A stretch of DNA of 5,557 nucleotides from an uncultured Clostridia bacterium. GTDB lineage: Bacteria > Bacillota > Clostridia > UMGS1883. Positions 1 through 4,849 of this stretch are shown here, one piece after another; within the stretch, counting starts at the first letter, position 1; each line of letters begins with the position of its first letter. A program made the position numbers and the translations under genes. Below the pieces are notes generated by a model that worked only from the letters and a program-made list of their open reading frames with translations, ran no database searches and was not told the DNA's origin. The stretch covers positions 1-5,557 of the forward strand of contig CANRER010000104.1 of the NCBI GenBank assembly GCA_947629615.1, read 5' to 3'.

Positions 1-414
1 GACCTTTCTGGTGCCGATTTCGGCGGCCTTGTTAAATTCCACGTCCTCCTCGAACCACGGCGTGCTGACCATGCGCGGGTGGTCGTCCTCGGTGTGGCCC
101 ATAGCCGATTCCACAATATAGCCCACGCAGTCGATGAGGCGCACGCGGAAGTCGGTATTTTTGTCAAGGCTTATCCTGACGGCCTCGTTGGGGATAAACT
201 TCGGCTCGGTAGTCATAATGGTGCGGCCCGCTGCGCTCTGGGGCAGCTCATCCTGCGCCCGCTCCCGCTGGTATTCGTCCTCTATGTTGGGGATCACGAT
301 AGTGTCCATGAATTTTTTTATGAAGGTGGATTTGCCCGTGCGCACCGGCCCCACGACGCCTATGTATATGTCGCCCTTCGTCCGCTTCGCCACGTCGCTG
401 TATATGCTGTTCAT
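1..414 (-). CDS. spoIVA: Stage IV sporulation protein A (SpoIVA), N-terminal part; C-terminus beyond the window
   Basis: SpoIVA is the ATP-hydrolysing protein that polymerises on the outer forespore membrane and forms the basement layer on which the spore coat assembles. The visible 138 residues match the family's N-terminal GTPase-like domain. There is a Walker A loop GPVRTGKS at residues 22-29 (Lys28), then TFIKKFMD. The conserved block AQDELPQSAAGRTIMTTEPKF spans about residues 53-73. A Walker B-like LIDCVG lies at 93-98 (Asp95), and PWFEE and the start of a conserved AAEIGTRKV segment come near the cut edge. The family is about 490 residues, so under a third is present; the frame is open to base 1. 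The ATG at 414 is preceded by AAAGGAGGA (421-429) with good spacing. It is transcribed divergently from mnmA, behind a sigma-E-like promoter. The similarity to the Bacillus protein is strong enough that I see no serious alternative. Confidence 0.97.
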   Translation of the reverse strand, partial: MNSIYSDVAKRTKGDIYIGVVGPVRTGKSTFIKKFMDTIVIPNIEDEYQRERAQDELPQSAAGRTIMTTEPKFIPNEAVRISLDKNTDFRVRLIDCVGYIVESAMGHTEDDHPRMVSTPWFEEDVEFNKAAEIGTRKV

Positions 415-445
415 GGAATTTCCTCCTTTAGCTTGATACAGTTAA

Positions 446-474
446 ATTATATTTCGCTTTCGGCGGAAATATGT
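446..474 (-). promoter_or_regulatory. Candidate sigma-E-type promoter for spoIVA
   Basis: On the minus strand, ACATATT (474-468) resembles the sigma-E -35 consensus KMATATT. After a 14-nt spacer, AATATAAT (453-446) resembles the -10 consensus CATACAnT, with mismatches at the two C positions. A start about 7 nt further on would give a leader of roughly 25 nt that contains the spoIVA ribosome site. spoIVA is a mother-cell sigma-E gene in Bacillus subtilis, which supports this reading. The -10 also contains an exact TATAAT, but no sigma-A -35 sits 17 nt upstream of it. The assignment is inferred from motif matching only. Confidence 0.5.
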
Positions 475-501
475 CTTTATTTTGCTTGAAAAGAAAGCGA
501 A
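453..501. repeat. 9-bp inverted repeat across the divergent promoter region
   Basis: TTCGCTTTC at 453-461 is the exact reverse complement of GAAAGCGAA at 493-501, with 31 nt between the arms. The left arm falls almost entirely between the -35 and -10 of the proposed spoIVA promoter. The right arm falls between the -35 and -10 of the proposed mnmA promoter. It could be a pair of protein-binding half-sites, or chance in AT-rich DNA. No regulator is identified. Confidence 0.35.
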
Positions 502-514
502 TGTGTGGTATTAT
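486..514 (+). promoter_or_regulatory. Sigma-A-type promoter for mnmA
   Basis: TTGAAA (486-491) and TATTAT (509-514) are separated by an ideal 17-nt spacer. A TG dinucleotide at 506-507 forms an extended -10 (TGnTATTAT). The predicted start near 521 would leave a leader of only about 14 nt, just enough to hold the ribosome site. This is the best vegetative promoter match in the window and sits correctly for mnmA. Confidence 0.72.
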
Positions 515-522
515 AACGGTAC

Positions 523-528
523 GAGGTG
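523..528 (+). promoter_or_regulatory. Ribosome binding site deciding the mnmA start
   Basis: GAGGTG lies 6 nt before the ATG at 535. A GTG at 526 is in frame and would lengthen the protein by three residues, but it lies inside this Shine-Dalgarno sequence. The ATG at 535 is therefore the better start. Confidence 0.75.
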
Positions 529-534
529 TTATAT

Positions 535-1596
535 ATGAAGGCTCTCATCGCCATGAGCGGAGGCGTGGATTCCTCCGTGGCGGCTTATTTAATGAAGGAA
601 CGGGGCTTCGAGTGCGTCGGGGCCACCATGAAGCTTTTGTCGGACGACTTGGGCGTGACCGACGGCGGCTGCTGCTCCCTCGACGACGTGCAGGACGCCC
701 GCAGCGTGGCCGACAGGCTCGGCATACCGTACTACGTTTTCAACTTTACGGGCCGCTTCCGCGAGGAGGTCATCGACCGCTTTGTCCGCGCCTACGAGAA
801 CGGGCTAACCCCTAACCCCTGCATAGACTGCAACCGATACCTGAAGTTTAACGCCTTTCTTCGCCGCGCCGATGAGCTTGGCGCGGGCGTCGTCGCGACA
901 GGCCATTACGTCCGCGCGGAGCGCGACGAAGCCTCGGGGCGGTTTTTGCTCAAAAAGGCGCTCGACCCGGATAAGGACCAAAGCTATGTGCTTTACTCGC
1001 TCACGCAGGAGCAGCTCGCCCGCGCGGTCTTTCCTCTCGGCGGCCTGTCGAAGGACGAGGTTCGCGCCGTCGCGGCGCGGCAGGGCTTTGTGAACGCAAA
1101 TAAGCGCGACAGTCAGGACGTGTGCTTTGTGCGCGGCGAAAGCTACGCCGATTTCATCGAACGCTTTACCGGCAAGATCTACCCTCCCGGCGATTTTGTG
1201 GACGAAAGCGGCAGGGTTCTCGGGCGGCACAAGGGCGTTATACGCTACACCGTCGGGCAGCGGCGGGGGCTTGGCGTATCCGCCGCCGAGCGGCTTTACG
1301 TGGCCGAGGTGAACCCCTCGGCCAACACAGTGACGCTCGCGAGCGGCGGGGGCAGGTACTCCGACGCTCTCACCGCCACGGACGTGAATTTGATTTCCGT
1401 TCCCTCGATAGAAAGCCCCATGCGCGTGACCGCGAAAATACGCTACCGCCAGAAGGAGCAGCCCGCCACTGCCGTGCAGGACGAAAACGGCGATCTCCGC
1501 CTGCGCTTTGACGAACCGCAGCGGGCCATAGCCGCCGGCCAGGCCGTCGTGCTGTACGACGGAGATATTGTCGTCGGCGGAGGAACGATTGTGTAG
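535..1596 (+). CDS. mnmA: tRNA-specific 2-thiouridylase MnmA (TrmU)
   Basis: MnmA activates U34 of Lys, Glu and Gln tRNAs with ATP in the cytoplasm and inserts sulfur supplied by a cysteine desulfurase, giving 2-thiouridine at the wobble base. The 353-residue protein is of normal family length. The ATP pyrophosphatase P-loop SGGVDSS is at residues 8-14. Cys99 in NPCIDCNRYLKF matches the first catalytic cysteine, and Cys197 in DSQDVCFV matches the second, the persulfide carrier. TGHYVR (122-127), DKDQSYVLY (146-154) and YTVGQRRGLG (238-247) are family signatures. The C-terminal beta-barrel ends with PQRAIAAGQAVVLYDGD (328-344). The GGCC motif (44-47) and the extra Cys96 fit the variant I associate with clostridia rather than the Escherichia coli form. 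The gene stands alone, divergent from spoIVA and convergent with ytfJ. No desulfurase gene is adjacent. Confidence 0.97.
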   Translation: MKALIAMSGGVDSSVAAYLMKERGFECVGATMKLLSDDLGVTDGGCCSLDDVQDARSVADRLGIPYYVFNFTGRFREEVIDRFVRAYENGLTPNPCIDCNRYLKFNAFLRRADELGAGVVATGHYVRAERDEASGRFLLKKALDPDKDQSYVLYSLTQEQLARAVFPLGGLSKDEVRAVAARQGFVNANKRDSQDVCFVRGESYADFIERFTGKIYPPGDFVDESGRVLGRHKGVIRYTVGQRRGLGVSAAERLYVAEVNPSANTVTLASGGGRYSDALTATDVNLISVPSIESPMRVTAKIRYRQKEQPATAVQDENGDLRLRFDEPQRAIAAGQAVVLYDGDIVVGGGTIV

Positions 1597-1619
1597 GGGC
1601 CGGCAAATATGGCTAAAGC

Positions 1620-1667
1620 AATTAATGCAGTAAATCCGCTCCTTTGAGCGGATTTACTGCATTAATT
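1620..1667. terminator. Perfect 22-bp hairpin, probable bidirectional terminator between mnmA and ytfJ
   Basis: The arms 1620-1641 and 1646-1667 are exact reverse complements, closing on the 4-nt loop CTTT (plus strand). The apex is GC-rich (CCGCTC/GAGCGG) and the base is AT-rich. It lies 24 nt after the mnmA stop and 30 nt after the ytfJ stop on the other strand. That is where a shared terminator is expected for converging genes. Neither strand has a clear T-run after the stem (TTCAAATTT on plus, TGCTTTAG on minus), so it is not a textbook intrinsic terminator. It could instead be an intergenic repeat or an RNA-end-protecting structure. The rest of the gap, 1597-1696, shows nothing else. Confidence 0.65.
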
Positions 1668-1696
1668 CAAATTTGCGGAAGCAAGCCGGTCGGCCG

Positions 1697-2086
1697 CTAT
1701 TGATTGCTCTTGTTCTTATTTATTATCCCGTTCACCTTATCGAACATCTCGGGAACGCTGTCGATAAGCTTGTCAACGGTGGTATTCGCCGAGTTCACGG
1801 GCAGCAGCTTAACGCTGTCGCCGTTCACCACAAGAAAGCCCACCGGCGATATAGATATTCCCGCGCCGCTGCCGCCGCCGAAATTGGAATTCGAGGCCGA
1901 GGACGGAGCCTTGCCCGCTATGTCGGTGCCGCCGGCGGCAAAGCCGAAGCCCACGCGCGAAACGGGGATTATAACCGTGCCGTTTGCGGTTTCGACAGGA
2001 TTGCCGATGATGGTGTTCACGTCCACCATGGTCTTAATGTTGGTAAGCGCCTTTTCGATAAGGTCGTTCAACGGATGCTCGTTCAT
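1697..2086 (-). CDS. ytfJ: GerW-family sporulation protein YtfJ
   Basis: This 129-residue protein matches the YtfJ/GerW family of spore formers. In Bacillus subtilis the protein is made in the forespore and is linked to germination; its biochemical role is unclear. The family pattern is visible. A short helical N-terminus ends in TMVDVNTIIGNPVE (19-32). Two glycine-rich strand segments follow: TVIIPVSRVGFGFAAGG (37-53), then GGGSGAGISISPVGFLVV (70-87) with a C-terminal VKLLPV (92-97). The segment between them (about 54-69) is Ser/Ala/Asn-rich and probably flexible. There is no signal peptide or membrane segment. The ATG at 2086 overlaps the upstream DUF2953 stop (ATGA) and follows a strong GGGAGGAA (2093-2100) at 6-nt spacing, so translation is probably coupled. 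It is the last gene of the minus-strand string, ending before the hairpin at 1620-1667. Confidence 0.93.
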   Translation of the reverse strand: MNEHPLNDLIEKALTNIKTMVDVNTIIGNPVETANGTVIIPVSRVGFGFAAGGTDIAGKAPSSASNSNFGGGSGAGISISPVGFLVVNGDSVKLLPVNSANTTVDKLIDSVPEMFDKVNGIINKNKSNQ

Positions 2087-2805
2087 TTTTTCTTCCTCCC
2101 ATGCTTAAGCTTATATCTTATAAACGCAAATCCCAGAATTGCCGCCGCGCATATAATATTTGCAATATTCGTCCTTAATATACAGTCCGCCTCGGCGGCG
2201 AAGGCCGCGCGGCGATATTCGGGCGTAATTTTAAGGTCGTGGCTTTCCACAAGGAAAAGCCGGTTCACAAGGCCGATCAGCCCGTAGCCCACGCCCCACA
2301 GCAGCCCGACCGTTTCGGCGGTTTTGTCGGCCTCGCCCGCGCCGAAGGTTATCCGCGCGCGGACGCTTTCGGCCTTTATCAGCCGCCGCACGGCCTTTCT
2401 TAACGGGCCGAGGAACTCCGCCGCGAGGTCGAGATATCGCGCCAGCTTTTCCGCGAGGCTTTCGGCCCTTTCCTCGGACTGGGGCGGCGCGTCAGGTTTC
2501 TTTTCGGCCTTGCCCGCGGGCTTTTTTGGGGGCTCGCTTTTCGGCTTTGGCGGCGGCTCCTCAGGCGCTTCGGGCCTTCTCGGGGGCTCGGCTCGCGGCG
2601 CGGAAACGCTCGCGGCGGGCCGCGCCTCGGCCTCTCTCGGCGGGGCCTGTTCCGCCGCCTTCGGCCTTTCCTTCGGGAACAGCCTTTTGGTAAAAAACGG
2701 CAGGCGAAGGACGACGGAAACCGAGCCGCGGTATTCAGCCGTTATTTTTATGGGGATAAGGGCTACCGACACGATAAGCGCCAGTATCACAGCCGCGACT
2801 ATCAA
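2083..2805 (-). CDS. DUF2953 membrane-anchored protein (YtfI-like) with a long charged, proline-rich linker
   Basis: The 240-residue product has a hydrophobic N-terminal segment (about 2-19), probably one membrane span, then a short beta-like stretch RGSVSVVLRLPFF (26-38). Residues about 46-118 are low complexity, rich in Pro, Ala, Glu, Lys and Arg. The C-terminal part carries the DUF2953-type features: ARITFGAGEADKTAETVGLLW (150-170), HDLKITPEY (189-197), and a final hydrophobic stretch (about 214-229) before a basic tail HGRKKK. The family has no known biochemical function. It is the usual upstream partner of ytfJ (ytfI-ytfJ in Bacillus), and that pairing supports the call as much as the sequence does. 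The start is a TTG at 2805, one base after the scpB stop. A stop codon lies three codons further upstream, so no earlier ATG or GTG exists; a GTG at codon 6 is the only close alternative. The repetitive linker looks like a lineage-specific expansion. Confidence 0.82.
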   Translation of the reverse strand: MIVAAVILALIVSVALIPIKITAEYRGSVSVVLRLPFFTKRLFPKERPKAAEQAPPREAEARPAASVSAPRAEPPRRPEAPEEPPPKPKSEPPKKPAGKAEKKPDAPPQSEERAESLAEKLARYLDLAAEFLGPLRKAVRRLIKAESVRARITFGAGEADKTAETVGLLWGVGYGLIGLVNRLFLVESHDLKITPEYRRAAFAAEADCILRTNIANIICAAAILGFAFIRYKLKHGRKKK

Positions 2806-2806
2806 G

Positions 2807-3421
2807 CTAATTCATCTCCGTATCGGCCACTTCCGTTTCCTCGCGGGCGGCGCGCTCAAGCACGTCGTCGGGCGCGGGAGGCTCGGGCGGAGCCGCCTGC
2901 CGCTTTTCGGGCAGGGGCGGAAGCTCGCTCAGGCTTTTAAGCCCGAAGCAGCGCAAAAACTCCGCCGTAGTGGCGTAAAGTATGGGGCGGCCCGGCGTAT
3001 CGGCGCGGCCCGCCTCGTCCACAAAGCCGCGCTCCGTCAGCCGCTGAACGCTGTGGGAGCAGTCCACTCCCCGTATAAATTCTATTTTGCCCTTGGTTAC
3101 GGGCTGATTATACGCGATGACAGAAAGAGTTTCCAGCGCGGCGGCGCTCAGACCGAGCTGCTTCTTAAGCTGAACCGCGTTTTTTATGTACTCGAAAAAC
3201 TCCGGCGCGGAGCAGAGCTGAACGCTGTTTTCAATCTCTATCAGCCTTATGCCGCTGCCGCCTTCCTCAAGCCTTCGCTTAAGCGAGGCGGCGGCGCGGA
3301 CGGCCTCCTCGGGCGAAACGCCGAGAGCCTCGGCCAGCCGGTCGAGCTCCACGGCCTCGCCCACGGAAAACAACACCGCCTCCATAGCCGACTCAATATT
3401 CCTCGGCGACGTATTCTCCAT
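2807..3421 (-). CDS. scpB: Segregation and condensation protein B (ScpB)
   Basis: ScpB is the winged-helix dimer that binds the ScpA kleisin within the cytoplasmic Smc-ScpAB condensin, which compacts and segregates the chromosome. From the chosen start it is 204 residues. The first winged helix covers roughly residues 6-85, starting IESAMEAVLFSVGEAVELDRL. The second contains ALETLSVIAYNQPVTKGKIE (95-114), IRGVDC, and GRPILYATTAEFLRCFGL (144-161), all family hallmarks, followed by LSELPPLPE. The tail (about 168-204) is Pro- then Glu-rich and probably disordered, as in other ScpBs. Start choice is uncertain. The ATG at 3421 overlaps scpA by 29 nt and keeps the whole first helix, but has no well-spaced Shine-Dalgarno. 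The ATG at 3385 follows scpA by 7 nt, with a GAGGAA 13 nt away, but would trim the helix. Position 3421 is preferred from the family's usual N-terminus. Expression may depend on coupling to scpA. Confidence 0.92.
   Translation of the reverse strand: MENTSPRNIESAMEAVLFSVGEAVELDRLAEALGVSPEEAVRAAASLKRRLEEGGSGIRLIEIENSVQLCSAPEFFEYIKNAVQLKKQLGLSAAALETLSVIAYNQPVTKGKIEFIRGVDCSHSVQRLTERGFVDEAGRADTPGRPILYATTAEFLRCFGLKSLSELPPLPEKRQAAPPEPPAPDDVLERAAREETEVADTEMN
2816..2819 (-). promoter_or_regulatory. Ribosome binding site supporting the TTG start of the DUF2953 gene
   Basis: GGAG (2819-2816, minus strand) lies inside the end of scpB, 10 nt before the TTG at 2805. With the absence of any upstream ATG or GTG before an in-frame stop, it makes TTG the most likely initiation codon. 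The spacing is slightly long, so initiation may be weak or coupled to scpB termination. Confidence 0.5.
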
Positions 3422-4136
3422 CCTTTTCACCACGCAAACAGTAGATTTTTCCGTTTTCCTCAAAAACGTAAACGTAGCTTTCCTTTATCAGCTCAAGCAG
3501 CGCCAAAAAGACGGCCACATACTCGCCCCGCGCCGAAAGCCCCTCGAACAGGTCGGGGAACTCCACGGCGTCGCCGTCCTCCACGCGGGAGAGCAGCCGC
3601 GCCGTCGCTTGGCGTATGCTGTAATTCGTCCTGCCGACAACGCCGCGAAAGTTTTCGGGGCGCAGCCGCCCGCGCTCGGCGTTCCGCTCCGCAACGGCCA
3701 TGAAGGCCGCGAGCAGCTTTTCGGGGCTCAGGCTCTTGTTTTCAAGCTTTATCCTCGGGAAGGGAAGCGGCTCCGGCCCCTTAAAGACAACATCGTCGCG
3801 CGAGTGCTGAAGCTTATCCAGCTCGGCGGCGGCAAGCTTGTAGCGGCGGTATTCCTCCAGCCGCTCGGCCAGCTCCATGCGCGGGTCCTCCTCGTCCTCC
3901 TCGGGAGCGGGAAGCAGCATACGCGACTTTATCAGCAAAAGCTGCGACGCCATCACCAAAAACTCGCCGCCAAGCTCAATGTCGAACTCCTCGGCGGCCG
4001 CCATGTACTCAAAGTATTGGTCGGTTATTTCCGCAATCGGAATGTCGTATATGTTTACTTTATTTTTCGCTATAAGGTGCAGCAGCAAATCGAGCGGCCC
4101 CTCGAAGGCCGCGAGCTTAAACGAAAGCTCATCCAT
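3393..4136 (-). CDS. scpA: Segregation and condensation protein A (ScpA, kleisin)
   Basis: ScpA is the kleisin that bridges the two Smc heads and recruits ScpB in the condensin complex on the nucleoid. The 247-residue length is normal. The N-terminal Smc-binding region carries the signature FEGPLDLLLHLI (11-22), then NKVNIYDIPIAEITDQYFEYM (25-45) and ELGGEFLVMASQLLLIKSRML (54-74). An acidic linker PEEDEEDP follows (about 78-85), then the ScpB-binding helical middle. The C-terminal winged helix includes YVAVFLALLELIKESYVYVFE. The ATG at 4136 shares one base with the upstream protease stop (TAATG) and follows a run of six G, so initiation is probably coupled to termination. The frame stays open to an ATG at 4196, but that start lies within the protease gene, adds residues foreign to the family, and is rejected. 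The 3' end overlaps scpB. Confidence 0.96.
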   Translation of the reverse strand: MDELSFKLAAFEGPLDLLLHLIAKNKVNIYDIPIAEITDQYFEYMAAAEEFDIELGGEFLVMASQLLLIKSRMLLPAPEEDEEDPRMELAERLEEYRRYKLAAAELDKLQHSRDDVVFKGPEPLPFPRIKLENKSLSPEKLLAAFMAVAERNAERGRLRPENFRGVVGRTNYSIRQATARLLSRVEDGDAVEFPDLFEGLSARGEYVAVFLALLELIKESYVYVFEENGKIYCLRGEKDGEYVAEEY

Positions 4137-4807
4137 TAAAGTCCCCCCATAAGCCTTAATACCAAATCGAGGAGGAAATTCGCAAACACCGCCCACATCC
4201 GATACACGGGGTTGATTATCACGCCGAGCGCCCTGCCGAGAACGCCTGTGGCCGAAAGTATCAGAAGCACCGGGAAGCCGAAGCGTTCGTATTCGAGCAG
4301 CTTCATATAGGTGGAGTTGGGCAGCGCCGCGCCGAGGATTTTGCTGCCGTCGAGCGGCGGGAAGGGAATGAGGTTGAACACGGCGAAGCCTATGTTCAGC
4401 GAAACAAGGCTTTGCAAGGTGCCCACGACAAAGCCGAGTATGCCGTTATAGCCCGACATATAGTACAGCACCGCAAGAGGCACGTAAACGACCGTCGAAG
4501 CGAAGGCGAGCGCGACGTTCGCGGCGGGGCCGGCCAACGCCACCAGCGCCGTGTCGCGCTTGCGGTTACGGAAATAGTAGGGGTTAAACGGCACGGGCTT
4601 CGCCCAGCCGAAGCCGAAAATTATCATGCACAGCGCGCCGATCGGGTCGAGGTGCGAAATGGGGTTAAGCGTCAGGCGGCCGCTGTTTCTCGGCGTTGGG
4701 TCGCCAAGGCGGTCGGCCACAAAGCCGTGCGCGTATTCATGAATGGTTATGGCCGTAAACAGCACCAGAAATCGCTGCGCGTAGCCGGTGAGCGTGGATA
4801 TGAGCAT
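4136..4807 (-). CDS. Site-2-protease-like M50 family membrane metalloprotease
   Basis: This 223-residue integral membrane protein matches the small, PDZ-less M50 peptidases of Firmicutes. The zinc-binding HEYAH motif (residues 23-27) lies in the first membrane helix, and the third metal ligand Asp153 is in NLIPFPPLDG (145-154). GWAKPVPFN (67-75) and LAGPAANV (91-98) are further family signatures. Hydrophobic spans lie near 10-28, 55-67, 87-115, 122-150, 177-198 and 203-220. By family precedent it would cleave substrates within the membrane; the substrate is unknown. It lacks the extra C-terminal domain of the sporulation protease SpoIVFB, so I do not assign that name. The ATG at 4807 has AGGAGG (4815-4820) 7 nt upstream. 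It sits between lysA (42-nt gap) and scpA (1-nt overlap). I recall a small M50 protease often lying upstream of scpAB in clostridia, so the position looks conserved; its link to condensin or lysine synthesis is unproven. Confidence 0.93.
   Translation of the reverse strand: MLISTLTGYAQRFLVLFTAITIHEYAHGFVADRLGDPTPRNSGRLTLNPISHLDPIGALCMIIFGFGWAKPVPFNPYYFRNRKRDTALVALAGPAANVALAFASTVVYVPLAVLYYMSGYNGILGFVVGTLQSLVSLNIGFAVFNLIPFPPLDGSKILGAALPNSTYMKLLEYERFGFPVLLILSATGVLGRALGVIINPVYRMWAVFANFLLDLVLRLMGGL
4143..4148 (-). promoter_or_regulatory. G-run ribosome binding site for scpA
   Basis: On the minus strand, six consecutive G residues (4148-4143) stand 6 nt before the scpA ATG, in place of a classic GGAGG. 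This G-run lies in the last codons of the protease gene, where it encodes the terminal Gly-Gly. It supports the start at 4136 over the in-frame ATG at 4196. A homopolymer here is also a spot where sequencing could slip. Confidence 0.55.
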
Positions 4808-4849
4808 TGCGGCGCCTCCTTTGCCTTATGCCCGTCCGCCGGCGGGCCG

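Noticed and set aside
805..1230. A 141-codon minus-strand open frame inside mnmA
   Set aside because: It lies wholly within the conserved MnmA coding sequence in a shadow frame and matches nothing recognisable.
1673..2287. A 204-codon plus-strand open frame opposite ytfJ and the end of the DUF2953 gene
   Set aside because: The opposite strand carries a clear GerW-family protein with a strong ribosome site; the plus-strand translation has no recognisable features.
2324..3703. A 459-codon open frame on the plus strand, opposite scpB, the DUF2953 gene and part of scpA
   Set aside because: It runs antisense across several well-supported genes, its translation is low-complexity and Arg/Ala/Gly-rich with no recognisable domain, and GC-rich codon use on the other strand readily produces such open frames.
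3249..4139. A 296-codon plus-strand open frame opposite scpA and scpB
   Set aside because: It is fully antisense to scpA and scpB, shows no family motif, and has composition typical of a shadow frame.
4137..4196. Twenty-codon N-terminal extension of scpA to an ATG at 4196
   Set aside because: It would be read inside the M50 protease gene, the added residues do not fit ScpA N-termini, and the ATG at 4136 has a well-spaced G-run ribosome site.
4830..4847. Short GC-rich hairpin (GCCCG/CGGGC around an 8-nt loop) between lysA and the protease gene
   Set aside because: The stem is only 5 bp, no T-run follows on the minus strand, and GC-rich DNA forms such palindromes by chance; it is too weak to call a terminator or attenuator.
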